From the NCBI GenBank assembly GCA_036245525.1, contig BTPG01000007.1, positions 128,899,449 to 128,963,448 on the forward strand: a stretch of 64,000 nt of DNA, given 5' to 3'. The first letter of the stretch is position 1, and each line of letters starts with the position of its first letter. The notes under the pieces were generated by a model. That model saw only the letters and a list, made by a program, of their open reading frames with translations. It was not told where the DNA came from and did not search any database. Shown piece after piece: positions 43,048 to 53,056 of the stretch. The position numbers and the translations under genes are program-made. This DNA is from Semisulcospira habei. Taxonomy: Eukaryota > Mollusca > Gastropoda > Semisulcospiridae.

Positions 43048-43176
43048 CGCAAGATGGGTTCCGTTCCGTCTGCAGCAGGTGGAGAACATCATGCATGTCC
43101 GAAACTCGTGTGAGCTCACACAGACTGCCTTGCGTAGGTGGGGGAGGGTCTTTCATGCACTGTGCTGGTCTGTGAC
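43048..43176. other. Short unrecognised stretch
   Basis: Nothing supported here. Confidence 0.3.
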
Positions 43177-43355
43177 ACAGTCAATCCTGTCAAGGCGACC
43201 ACCTGTATAAAGCGCCAACCTGTCTGCACAGACCCCCATTTTCGATCCCAAAGTCTTTCTGTTACTCATAGATGACCCCGTGTCATTAGACCACCTGTCT
43301 AAAGCGACCACTTTTTATGTCCCTTGGGTGGTAGTTGTGCACAGGTTTGGCTGTA
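43177..43355. mobile_element. MITE, CAGTCAA...CGACCACC family
   Basis: ACAGTCAATCCTGTCAAGGCGACCACC and GGTGGTAGTTGTGCACAGGTTTGGCTGTA are inverted; internal AAAGCGACCAC. The style is that of Tc1/pogo-derived MITEs (family knowledge). Confidence 0.65.
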
Positions 43356-43849
43356 TTGGACCTTACGACCAAACAGCAATAAAGATCCAACATCACTAGC
43401 CTAGCAGGCAATTACAAGCTCGTCGCTCTGAGTCTTGTTTTCAACACTACACTGAAGGCAGCCTTCAATGCTAATGACTCAAATCGTCAAGACTGATTTT
43501 TATCCGCCGTGTGCACGCAGCCGCCGACGCCGTGTTTACAGCACCAGTGGCTGAGTGCGCGAAGGGGTAACAGCACTCAGACTACTCACTGGAGGCGAGT
43601 AAAAAAGCTGTGAAAAATCTGACTACTCAGTGTGATGGATGGGATTGATCCTGGCTGTCGTGGGTTGGCTGTCATGACTGTCGTTTTTCAATCTCTGGCC
43701 GTCTGAAGCGTCAATACCGGGCCATCTCTCGCCTTGACACTAGCGGCATTCCATCATGAACTGTTAGGCCGGTGTCTATAGAGCCACCACGCAGCTTAAA
43801 CCGCTCGACGGTCTTCGATTAAGGAGAAACAGACAGGGGGTTCTCGCTA
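43356..43849. other. No recognisable gene or repeat
   Basis: Nothing supported here. Confidence 0.35.
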
Positions 43850-43914
43850 CAAGAGGCTTAGATCCTCATGAGTCCCCGCATCCTCTGGGACTGATAAAGA
43901 TCTATGCCTCTTGG
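43850..43914. repeat. PAL-A, diverged inner stem
   Basis: CAAGAGGCTTAGATCCTCAT and AAAGATCTATGCCTCTTG. Confidence 0.75.
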
Positions 43915-44011
43915 AGATATACGTAGACCTTGAACCTACACCTCTTCAAGACCTGTTGTCTGATGGGAGAGTGTCTTCAAAAATCTCCATCATTGGCTGA
44001 TTTGGTTCCTT

Positions 44012-44116
44012 CAGAGGCTCAGATTCTGATTAGCCCCTGCGGCTGTACGGGCTCATCAGAACCTATGCCCCTTGATGAGACTTTGATAGGCTCATCAGAA
44101 TCCGCGCCTCTTGAAG
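44012..44116. repeat. PAL-A followed by a duplicated right half
   Basis: CAGAGGCTCAGATTCTGATT with right arm TCATCAGAACCTATGCCCCT: the CATGAG to CTGATG change is compensated. A second right half GGCTCATCAGAATCCGCGCC follows at 44088. Confidence 0.7.
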
Positions 44117-44395
44117 ATAGAAAGATTCGGCGAAGATGAGTGTCTAAAGAACATCTTCAACGCTGGCCTGCCTGATGCAGCAAGCACGCATATCACATTA
44201 TCAGCCGCGACCAACCCGGAAAAGTTATTGCACTGTGGTTAGTACACGTACCAAGAGAAATCACTCCGCGCTGGACTCAATAAACAGTTAGATCCCCTGA
44301 CACCTTTCCTTATAAGGTACACAGCGCTGGACAGACATACAGCATAGCTAACATACACGTCCGAGACAAAAAGCATAAGTAGCATGTCCGTTGAC
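44117..44395. other. Flank of SINE fragment; direct repeat
   Basis: AGATCCCCTGACACCTTTCC with TAAGGTACACAGCGCTGGACA (about 44290-44334) recurs diverged at 44583-44627 on the other side of the SINE 3' fragment. Confidence 0.45.
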
Positions 44396-44567
44396 AGATA
44401 AATCAAAGCGGCGCAACTGCAGAGCGCCTAAATTAATCAGCGTTCAGGTCGTACTACACATGCAACAACTGTCCCTGTCCGCCACAACCCGCCCCTTTGA
44501 GCCGTCTATTATCACCCCGGTGCTGTAGACGTTAAATGACTTTAAACCCCGAACTAACAAACCATCC
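44396..44567 (+). mobile_element. tRNA-SINE 3' part, copy 2
   Basis: ATCAGCGTTCAGGTCGTACT, CTGTCCCTGTCCGCCACAAC, CGCCCCTTTGAGCCGTCTATT and GACGTTAAATGACTTTAAAC correspond in order to 15755-15950. The head with box A and B is missing. Confidence 0.7.
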
Positions 44568-44650
44568 AAATAAGCAAACAAGTTGGATCTCCTGATTCTT
44601 TCTGCATAAGGTACTCAGCGCTGGACAAACTGCTAGATCCCTGGGCGGGT

Positions 44651-44706
44651 CAGTTGCATGAGTGAGCTTAGTCCTGCACGAGCTACTTAGCAAGATGCTC
44701 CGCTAA
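44651..44706. repeat. FB-G, single forward arm
   Basis: CAGTTGCATGAGTGAGCTTA, GTCCTGCACGAGC and AGCAAGATGCTCCGCTA. A C-run follows at 44708-44740. Confidence 0.7.
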
Positions 44707-44937
44707 CCCCCCCCCCCCCCACCCCACCCCACCCCCCATCCCTTCCTTGTAGTGTAGATCATTGCCAGTGAACAGAAGAGAGAAACACTATCCATGTCGA
44801 AATGTATAGATTGTGAAAAAGCGTTTCTCTACGTTTATTTTCGGGGATGATAGTTAAACGTTAAACTTTTAGGGCTTAATGTATTTTGTCTAAAGCGAAG
44901 GTGATTTCAAAAGACGGGGCACCGAAATGAGGTATGC

Positions 44938-45016
44938 ACGAAGTTTGACCCCATCTGGATTCGAACCCACGACCTTGCGGACGACATTCGAACACTCTAC
45001 CACCCGAGCTCCCCAC
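44938..45016 (-). mobile_element. tRNA-related SINE head
   Basis: On the minus strand GGGGAGCTCGGGTGGTAGAG resembles a tRNA D-arm/box A, and GGTTCGAATCC (44957-44967 on plus) is a consensus box B, about 35-40 bp downstream. It does not fold convincingly as a complete tRNA, so a SINE head or tRNA pseudogene is likely. It is unrelated in sequence to the head at 15239. Confidence 0.6.
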
Positions 45017-45082
45017 TTTGTGATGAGAGGGACAGACAAGACAATGAAAACGCACAGTGAAACCGCCTTCTTCGTCCGCTTC

Positions 45083-45124
45083 TTTAACCCTCTGACCGCT
45101 ACCGACACTGGCGCAAAGGGCTAA
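45083..45124. mobile_element. MITE-D deletion derivative, 42 bp
   Basis: TTAACCCTCTG then directly ACCGCTACCGACAC and GCAAAGGGCTAA. The left arm and loop of the 91 bp hairpin are gone while both ends stay. Confidence 0.75.
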
Positions 45125-45561
45125 TAATAATGTTCAGAGAATATAGGGCAACTGTTTTTTGGGGTTTTTTTTTTCAGATTCCCTAAAAAGCTTTTTTCGA
45201 CCTGCAACTGTGTTCTCGTCTCGGGTTACCGCTACCAGAGGCACGCAGTTTGTCCATGTCTGGTCTCTTACACCAGCGTGGGGACGCTTGCTACAGACCA
45301 AGAGCCGTGTAGCGGTCGTGGTCGATATAGTGTCTGGCCGCTTTCAGCGCGGACTTGTCGCGTGGATTGATTATGATGGGGTTTTGTCCCCAGCTCGCCG
45401 CTTCCCCGCCACCATCATCAGTTTAGGAAAGTAACACGCGCACGACGCCATCACCAGCAATTCAGCGGCAGCAGCATCCGCTTGGCGGAGTGAAAAATGA
45501 GGCGATGACTTTCAAACGCGTCACGGTGCAACAGGGGACAGAGAGAGAGATAACAATCAAT
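45125..45561. other. No credible gene
   Basis: An open frame over 45159-45434 lacks an ATG start and a recognisable domain. Confidence 0.3.
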
Positions 45562-45648
45562 ATCATGATTGTTCAAGGGTGGTGCCAGAATAGCTTGGCG
45601 CCTGTAGGCGCCAATCTGTTCTGGTGCCACCCTTGAACAATCATGGTC
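45562..45648. repeat. MITE-B core alone, GTTC variant
   Basis: ATGATTGTTCAAGGGT pairs with ACCCTTGAACAATCAT; the A to G change in AGTTC is compensated on the other arm. Confidence 0.82.
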
Positions 45649-45659
45649 GTCATGTCTAC

Positions 45660-45790
45660 AAGAACCAGACCAAAAAGGTGACTGCCAAGGCGTGTAAAAC
45701 GCACAGAAGAACCCAACGGAGAAAGAACCTCGATCAGAAAAGTGTTTCTTTTTCCGTTGGGTTCTTCTCCTTTGTGTCTACATAATTGTA
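45660..45790. mobile_element. FB-C foldback, copy 4
   Basis: CCAGACCAAAAAGGTGACTG outer end. GAAGAACCCAACGGAGAAAG pairs with CTTTTTCCGTTGGGTTCTTC. Confidence 0.8.
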
Positions 45791-46353
45791 ATGCAATTGT
45801 CAGACGCCTCTTTATTTTCCACTAGTGGTCAGACTCAGTATTCAGCGCATTAGAATATCGCTTCTTTTCCGTTCCGCCCAGCGGCGTCGTCAGTTGGCAG
45901 TCATGGCGGTTAATTCAAAAGCTGCGAAAAAATGATTCATTGGCTGCCATTGAGCGGCTACCCTGGCTGGTGAGGCTCTACTCCTGTTCTGGTCGGGAGG
46001 AGGTAACTGGCTCCGGCGCTGGGAAGGTCCAGACTTTCAGCTTGTGCGTTCAGCCGTGAAACGCGATCTTTACCGGTACTGGCAACAATCCCATTGCGCC
46101 GTCACGCTACCTTAACGTGTTAGCCTCGTACGGTCGACAGAACATATTCCAAGATTACCAATGATCCGCTACAATGTCCGCGTCGTATCAACGCGAACGC
46201 GAGTGAACAGTTCTGAGGCAAAACCAGCCAAGCGGGAAAAACAATACTTGAACCGGCGCTTATTTAAACGTTAAAGTGAAATCTGGTGAATAACATCAGA
46301 CTTGTTATGAAGATACGCAATGACAGTCCAAAACAGTACACTAAACAGTTCCT
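45791..46353. other. No recognisable gene or repeat
   Basis: Nothing supported here. Confidence 0.35.
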
Positions 46354-46585
46354 GAACCCTAAGGTCCCATTTCTCCAATTTTGGAGGTGTTGCCTAACGA
46401 CTATGTACCAGTTGTCGAGATGGATTGATGATGATAATTCAAAGGTAATACCAGATGGTTGGCGCCTTAAGGCAAAGGTAATACCAGATGAAGTTTGCGC
46501 CTTAAGGCGCCAAGCTCATCTGGCACTACCCTTGAATTATCATCAATCCATCTCCTGCTGCAGGGTCCCGGGGCTAAAAGGGTTA
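46354..46585. mobile_element. MITE-B (B2) with duplicated left arm
   Basis: GAACCCTAAGGTCCCATTTC to GGGGCTAAAAGGGTTAA. CAAAGGTAATACCAGATG...GCGCCTTAAGGC is present twice in tandem (46439-46508); the right arm is single. Confidence 0.82.
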
Positions 46586-46864
46586 AAACTTCTTCATACA
46601 GTTTAACTCTAAATAGCACGCTGTACGGTATTGATTACAACTGAACTTTTTCACACCGTTTAACTCTAAATAGTACTGTGTAGTGTATTGTTTAAAATTG
46701 AGCTATCAATACCGCTCATCCAAATGTCTTAGAATCGTGCACCATACTATTTAGGCTAACTCATAAATGTCAGACTAATATCCCGTTTTCTGAAAGGTCG
46801 CCGGACAAAATGGCCGGCTGTTAATATGATTTGCAAGCGGGAAACCTGTGAGCATTGACGCATT

Positions 46865-47070
46865 ACATCCTGAGGCCGATTTTGTAACTTTTGCTCATCG
46901 CCCTATGAAGGCTACATTACAGATTAGAAGCTAGATCAACTGTTTTAGTTCACGGGTGGTGCCAAAATAGCTTGGCGCTTCAGGCGCCAAGCTAGTCTGG
47001 CACCACCCTTGAACTATCAGTCAAATTTATTACAAGCAATGGCCCGGGTGTATCAGGATGAAAAGAGCTA
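46865..47070. mobile_element. MITE-B (B1)
   Basis: CATCCTGAGGCCGATTTTGT on the left, core at about 46945-47020, GGTGTATCAGGATGAAAAGAG on the right; terminal TTAA lost on both sides. Confidence 0.8.
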
Positions 47071-47132
47071 TTTGGTTTGTAAAGATAATATTATATGTGG
47101 CATCATCCTTGAACTACCATTGCATCAGGGGT

Positions 47133-47207
47133 CAGTTGCATGAGCGAGCTTATTGCGGCGCACCTTGCTTAGTGGCTGGGGCAGGACTAAGCTCGTTCAC
47201 GCAACTG
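47133..47207. repeat. FB-G, forward arm shortened
   Basis: CAGTTGCATGAGCGAGCTTA faces a full reverse arm CCTTGCTTAGTGGCTGGGGC...TAAGCTCGTTCACGCAACTG. Confidence 0.8.
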
Positions 47208-47460
47208 GCTCCAGGGGCGCTTCATCTCCTGTATCCCCCCCCCCCCCCCTTTCCCTGCGCTAAATGCCGGATCCTTCTTTTAGCATCCTATCACCAACTG
47301 GTACCTTGGTGTGCCGCGTGTGACACGCAGATTGCGCTCTTGTTTTACACAGCGAGCATCCGGCTGTTCCGCCCTCACTTAGCCACAGGCAAAAAACCCT
47401 CCTACCGCCTCAATCTCAGCATGGATGTAAACGAGAAGCAAACAAAACGTACCCAACACA

Positions 47461-47526
47461 GCAAGAGGCACAGATCCTCATAAGCCCCTGCATTCGCAGG
47501 GGCTCATGAGGATCTTTGCCTCTTGC
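47461..47526. repeat. PAL-A palindrome
   Basis: 66 bp; GCAAGAGGCACAGATCCTCA with right end TGAGGATCTTTGCCTCTTGC; loop ATTC. Confidence 0.92.
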
Positions 47527-47620
47527 GATTTTCGGCACTGGAGCGATCCCACAATATAAGGACCTCCGAAAAAACTCAGCAGAGAATTAAATTAGAGATG
47601 TGTATGTCTGGATTGTGACA

Positions 47621-47686
47621 GCAAGAGGCACAGATCCTCATGAGCTCCTGCGACTGTAGGGGCTCATGAGGATCTATGTCTCTTGC
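47621..47686. repeat. PAL-A palindrome
   Basis: Inner stem GCTCCTGCGACTGTAGGGGC has two mismatches. It lies 95 bp after the previous copy. Confidence 0.88.
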
Positions 47687-48520
47687 CTACGTGACTGCAT
47701 ACTCAACCACCTCGCGATCAATGACTGGGCTGCATATAATACCGGGCAGGATAAGTTACCGTAATCAGCACGGTCACGATCAATACCGACAATGCGGACA
47801 GCTGCTTCTGCTATGTACAGATTACAAGTAATGCCGCCAGTCAATATTAATTGGACTAATACTGCATTAGACTAAACAGTGTTGTGGAATCCACTTTCAA
47901 TTATTAACATTGATAGTGTTACTGAAACTGTAAGTAACAGTTGTAAAAGAGGGGAAAATGCTTACTAAATGCCAACAGTCAAAAGCAAGTAACAGAGCAT
48001 CTTCCAAGTAAACAGTAAGAAGAAGCATTGTGACACAAAATACAGAAGACGAAACAGGAAGAGGAATAGGCTCGTGTATTACCATTATTTTTTAAATTAT
48101 CATTATTTTATCATTATTATTATTAATTTTTTAAAATATATTATTACTATTATTATTATGATTGTCATTAATATTATTATTATTATTATTCACAAATGGT
48201 AAACGCATGTGGCATTTTCACCACCGCACTGTTACATAAACTGACGAAGGGCAAAGTTACATCTAAGCCCTGGTTCTGAGGGTCGTATAGTTGACGGAGG
48301 GAGAGTGAGACAGAGAGCAAATAGTAGCTGACACATGTAAGGCAAGCAACCTGAAGTGACAGCGAGTGTTGACAGTCACCAACACCACACAGGGTCTGGT
48401 GAGGCAGCACGGTCACACAGTCAACAAGCCGAGAACGCTGTCAGTGTCGAGTGGGTGTAAAAAATACCTTCTGCACCACAACATAAGGACTTACTCGGGA
48501 GATAAGTATGTCTGACAGCA
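47687..48520. other. No gene; (ATT)n-rich stretch
   Basis: 48080-48190 is an irregular ATT/TTA repeat. Otherwise unrecognised. Confidence 0.4.
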
Positions 48521-48726
48521 CACTTAGCCCCGACGCTCTGCAGCACGAGATAGATCGACCATTAATTCAAGGGTGGTACCAGATTAGCTTGGCGCCTGAT
48601 GGCGCCAAGCTAATCTGGTACCACCCTTGAATTATCATGCTCGATCCATCTCCTGCAATTGGTACACAGTCGTTAGGTGACACTACCAAAATTTGAGAAA
48701 TGCGGCTGCGGGGTTCAATGGGTCAA
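48521..48726. mobile_element. MITE-B (B2), GGTACC variant
   Basis: GGTGGTACCAGATT pairs with AATCTGGTACCACC where other copies have GTGCCAG/CTGGCAC: a compensated change. Terminal TTAA decayed on both sides. Confidence 0.85.
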
Positions 48727-48731
48727 CACCA

Positions 48732-48789
48732 AGGAACACAGATCCTGATGAAACCCTGCAGCCTCATAAGAATTTACGCCTCTAGCAGA
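48732..48789. repeat. PAL-A with shortened centre
   Basis: AACACAGATCCTGATGAAAC and CTCATAAGAATTTACGCCTC. Confidence 0.6.
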
Positions 48790-48811
48790 CGCGACTGTGT
48801 ACTCAAAGTCT

Positions 48812-49121
48812 CTGCTGAACGACCACCGTTATGAGAGATCACCTGTCATTAAAGACCATCCTTCAGCTGGCTGTAGCCACCTAAAATGGTCTTTGACGAC
48901 AGCTGGCTGTAGCCACCTAAAATGGTCTTTGACGACAGCTGGCTGTGGCAACCTAAAATGGTCTTTGATGGCAGCTGGCTGTAGCCACCTTAAAATGGTA
49001 TTTGATGACAGCTGGCTGTAGCTACCTAAAATGGTCTTTGATGACGGGTGACCTTTCTTGTCCTTCAAGACTTCTCTTGAGAATGCACCTGTCTTGAAAG
49101 GGCGGTTGCTTACAACAGTAT
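48812..49121. mobile_element. MITE with internal 36 bp tandem array (AACCTGTT family)
   Basis: CTGCTGAACGACCACCGTTATGAGAGATC opens it. 48868-49045 holds about five units of TGGCTGTAGCCACCTAAAATGG plus TCTTTGACGACAGC. CTTCAAGACTTCTCTTGAGA matches the 22230 element. The unit is the arm of the small foldback, as in 38936 but at a different period. Confidence 0.8.
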
Positions 49122-49548
49122 CTACTGCACATTCTTCAGGGCACCCTGTAAGGGCAAACAAGCTATGTTTGTACATAATAAATCTCAAAACTGCTGCACC
49201 ATGCGCGGTCGTAGGTACAGTGCACATGTTTCACAGTTCATGCACTTTTGTTCAGAAGGCATTATAATTGGTATTTTAACTTTTTAATGCAGTAATTCGA
49301 AAGTTTCCCCGTCTCGATGAATTAATTTACTGTGCGGCGTCTGGTATCTTGCGTACAGCCCACCTAACCCAAGATCTGCCAGCCGAGACTCGCCTACTTT
49401 AAAACGCAGCAACATGCAAGGGCGAGATCACAAACTCAGATGTTTTTCCTTTTTTTTTTTCTCCTTCTCCCAGTCTCACTCAGTCCTTAACCTAACCCCA
49501 CACATCATCATCAATTTGACGAACGTACGCGCAGGAAAACTCTAGCCA
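49122..49548. other. No recognisable gene or repeat
   Basis: Nothing supported here. Confidence 0.35.
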
Positions 49549-49615
49549 GCAAAGAGGCATAGATTCTCATGAGCCCCTGCGACTGCAGGGGCTCATGAGA
49601 ATCTATGCCTAATGC
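49549..49615. repeat. PAL-A palindrome (CCCCTGC type)
   Basis: Perfect from AGGCATAGATTCTCATGAGC to the same complement; loop GACT. The left outer end has one extra A (GCAAAGAGG). Confidence 0.9.
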
Positions 49616-50248
49616 AGATGAGGTTAGACGTGTGGATTTCCCTCTTTTTTTTCGCGAGCCAAGCATGCTCCCTTGCTCCCCATATGTCAAGAATTTAGAC
49701 TGCACTCGGCAAATTAGCGAGGCCTCTTGGGGGTCTGGGCTGGGGGTAAAGGAACTAGTAAAAAAAAAAAAATCATTCCTTGTCGCTGATTCAACATCCC
49801 GTCACCTGCTTCGCTCGAGGAACACTTGCAGTCTGAGTCAACATGAGGAGTAATAATAATAATAATAATGATGGAGAAATCATAATGGAGATAATAATAA
49901 TAATATTATAATAATGGTAATGATGATAATGATACTAATAATGAACATTTATTAACATTACAGGCTTCTAACCCCAACCCCCCACACACAGTGATACACC
50001 TCCCCCCCCCTCCCCCCCCCTCTCAAGTCCCACCCCAAGCCCGCTTTGGCTCATAAATCTGAGACGCCATTAATCTGCTTATCTTAGGCATTAATACTCT
50101 GAGCAGTCTACTGTCAGTCTAACTGCTGACTGGGAGGGCAATCAAAAAACTACTACTAAAAATTGCATAGAGGAATAAGCTACTTGTTTATTACAAACAC
50201 AGATTCATGTTTAGGCATCGGAGAAATTGAGCAAACGATGATAGCCAT
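49616..50248. other. No gene; (AAT)n and C-rich tracts
   Basis: (AAT)n at 49852-49910; C-runs at 50002-50020. Confidence 0.45.
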
Positions 50249-50292
50249 GCAAGAGGCAATGCGCGGGCTCATGAAGGTCTATGCCTCTAGCA
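50249..50292. repeat. PAL-A with deleted left inner arm
   Basis: GCAAGAGGCAATGCGCGGGC joins CTCATGAAGGTCTATGCCTC. Confidence 0.7.
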
Positions 50293-50519
50293 GCTTGCGA
50301 GCGTTTACAAAAGTCGCGAGCAACTTGTGGCATGGTGCGCACTACCTGCACTGCACCGCTTCACTCAACACTTTTGAGCGCTGCACTTGATGCATCAAAG
50401 GCCTGCGCACGATAGATTGCGGTGATAGGAAATTGTGCAATTGCTCCAGATCAAACGTGGTGCGCAGCTCTGAGCACGTCTGTGATGATCTAACATGTCG
50501 CGAATTTAAATTTGATACA

Positions 50520-50520
<1 letters not shown>

Positions 50521-50577
<57 letters not shown>
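50521..50577. repeat. (GT)n microsatellite
   Basis: About 57 bp; followed by (GAT)n at 50660-50700. Confidence 0.95.
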
Positions 50578-50580
<3 letters not shown>

Positions 50581-50700
50581 CGCAAACACACCAGCAACAA
50601 CGCGCATAAATACAGAGAGCGCGACACACACACACAGATGATGAAGATACGGATAAGGATGACGATGATGATGATGATGATGATATGATGATGATGATGG

Positions 50701-51662
50701 TGGTGACGGTGACGACGAAACGTTTTAAATTAATTTCTGGCTTATTTCACGAAATTGTCTCCATAGACCTATAAAGTTACTCGTCAGGAATGCTGCCTCC
50801 GGAATACACGAATGCCTTCCTTAACAACATTCCTTCTTCAGGATGATTAATTCCACTGGTTTCAATTCCATTTCAATGACGCTATTAGACACTAGTGTTA
50901 GCTAGCTAAAGTCCGACTCTCAGTCCCACTGACACTACCGTGTATGGGGGATGGGGGACTAGCTGGTTCTGGTATGGTTCTCCCCCCCCCCCTCCCCCCC
51001 GAAAAAAAGAGGGGGTGGGGGAGAGGGGGGAGGGGAGGGGGGCGGGGTTGGAGTAACAGAGAGACAAAAAAATGGAGAAAACGAAACAGGGCCGTGTGCC
51101 TGACTGGGTGGGAGTTCTAGGGGTGTGGGAGGGCACCAGAGCCTCACCAACAAACCACGATCCTTATGATAAAAAGATAAGTAAAATATTTAAATTGCGT
51201 TATTTTTAATTGTGTAAAATGAGTTTTAAATGACCTATGTACACGTTTTATGAATAGAAAGATTCTATATACATTTAGATAAAAGGGTGAGTCCTATATT
51301 GATTTATGTGTGTTAAAAGAAGCTTATTTTACTTATAAAAAGGTTGGTTAAGATTGATATTCAAGTTCCCGTTTTAGGCCTGGTTGTAGGGTTATTAACT
51401 GACCATACGTCCAGCAATGTAGCGATGTTGGCTGGCACATAAAGATTTAGTTATAGACACTTTTCTGACACTAAACAGAAACCCGAGGCCATTAGCGTGA
51501 AACAACTGAGGCTTCCACCGTGAATGCGATTAATCGACTGTGTCACATTAAGGGCAAATCAATACGCATGCCATCTTCTTGTATTTCATGTTCACTAGTC
51601 TGTCTAACACATAATATGTGGTAAACTTCACCTGAGTAAGTAAAATTAGTAGCCGACTTCAA
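50701..51662. other. No gene; C- and G-rich runs
   Basis: 50981-51050 has opposed C-rich and G-rich runs able to pair. 51160-51662 shows nothing recognisable. Confidence 0.4.
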
Positions 51663-51727
51663 GCAAGAGGCATAGATTCTCATGAGCCCCTGCGACAGCA
51701 GGGCTCATGAGGATATTTGTCTATTGC
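51663..51727. repeat. PAL-A palindrome
   Basis: GCAAGAGGCATAGATTCTCA with CCCCTGCGACAGCAGGG; right arm CATGAGGATATTTGTCTATTGC is more diverged. Confidence 0.85.
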
Positions 51728-51813
51728 AGATCATGAGGTTGTAAACCTTAGTAAACTTAACCAGAATAGCATCGTAAACTTTCAGCAGTCGTTGTAAATT
51801 AACCTGCAACAGT

Positions 51814-51879
51814 GCAAGAGGCACAGATCCTCATGAGCCCCTGCGTTCGCAGGGGCTCATGAGAATCTTTGCCTCTTGC
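51814..51879. repeat. PAL-A palindrome (CCCCTGC type)
   Basis: GCAAGAGGCACAGATCCTCA; right arm keeps GAGAATC, so GATCC/GAATC is a rare uncompensated pair. Confidence 0.9.
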
Positions 51880-51919
51880 AAATCATGAAATCTTAAACGT
51901 ATCCCCAAAACAACCTCAG

Positions 51920-52030
51920 TACGCCTACAGCTGCAGGGGCGCATGAAACTCCACGCCATTTGCAGAAAATCGTGTCATTGAAAGGTCCGGCGTAGAAAAT
52001 GGTGCAGGGGCTCATGAGAATCTGTGGGAA
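51920..52030. repeat. Two PAL-A right-half fragments
   Basis: TACAGCTGCAGGGGCGCATGAAACTCCACGCC (51925) and TGCAGGGGCTCATGAGAATCTGTGG (52001). Confidence 0.5.
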
Positions 52031-52406
52031 TCGCGCGGAGCTCCCCAAAAGATCGTCTGCGAGACCGTGCTCTGTGGGTAATTGGTCGGGACGTGTCAAG
52101 TCTAGGCAAGGAGCTCGCTTGCTTGAACTGACTTCGTTTGCGACTCTATCAGCCCCCAATGACGCAAGTCCCAAAGCTGGAACCGAACAGACGTCTACAC
52201 AGTGAATTAAATTCGCGAACTTTGACTTTTTCTTATGCACACAAAAGCTCCACCGGTGTGTGTGAGAGGGCTGTTTCAATAGATCGCACTGTTAGCGGTA
52301 GTGTCAGTGTGCCGTGCAGCTCCATACGCGCCTAGAGTCAAATGTCATACGTACAGCCGTGCAGCCCCGTTCATGGCCAGAGTAAAATGTAACATTCTTT
52401 GTCGCT

Positions 52407-52593
52407 TTAACCCTTTTAGCCCCAAGGTCCCATTTCTCAAATTTTGGAGGTGTTGGCTAATGGCTATGTACCAGTTGCAGGAGATGGACTGACCGTGATA
52501 ATTCAAGGTTAGTGCCAGATTAGCTTGGCGCCTTATCTGGCACTACCCTTGAATTATCATGGTCAATCCATCTCCTGCTGTAGGGACTCGGTT
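52407..52593. mobile_element. MITE-B (B2), right end truncated by poly-T
   Basis: TTAACCCTTTTAGCCCCAAGG; core centre reduced to GGCGCCTTATC; right flank stops at GGGACTCGG before 12 T. Confidence 0.85.
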
Positions 52594-52635
52594 TTTTTTT
52601 TTTTAAACTGCCTACAACGTAGGCAATATAACAAC

Positions 52636-52720
52636 CAACAAAGAAAGAAACAGGCTTTGGGGACAACAATGACAAGCCAGTTTGTCCCTGTCATTACAAA
52701 GCCTGTTTTTGTCTTTGTTG
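52636..52720. repeat. Single imperfect hairpin
   Basis: CAACAAAGAAAGAAACAGGCTTT pairs with AAAGCCTGTTTTTGTCTTTGTTG (about 21 of 23). Confidence 0.65.
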
Positions 52721-52770
52721 TTGACTTTACTGCATGGACATGCTTGGTGATCATTCTGTTGGATGCCCTA

Positions 52771-52830
52771 GGATGGGAAGGGGGGGGGGGGGGGGGGAGA
52801 GAGAGAGAACGAACGAACGAACGAACGATG
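52771..52830. repeat. Poly-G, (GA)n and (GAAC)n
   Basis: About 26 G, then GA repeats, then five to six GAAC units. Confidence 0.9.
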
Positions 52831-52836
52831 TTTATT
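52831..52836 (-). terminator. Possible polyadenylation signal
   Basis: AATAAA on the minus strand, about 220 bp downstream of the stop codon at 53057. One of many AATAAA motifs in an AT-rich window. Confidence 0.3.
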
Positions 52837-53056
52837 GCTCAGGCCGACGGCCCATTGCAATGGGGGAACAGTGGGATGGGGAGGAAAAAATCGAAAATAT
52901 TCGACAACAAATGAAAACACCGAAATAAGGTCTCATCCAACAAGGTAAATGTCCATGTTAGGAATCGGTTATTCTATTAGCTAAAAGTCAGCAACAATGC
53001 GACAGTCGTCATCAGTCAGGCTAGGCTTCAAATCAAGCACCGAGTCAGTCAGAATG

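Noticed and set aside
44938..45016. Functional tRNA gene on the minus strand
   Set aside because: Box B is good, but the acceptor arms do not pair; kept as SINE head or tRNA relic.
45159..45434. 91-residue open frame
   Set aside because: No ATG, no known domain, no splice-site support.
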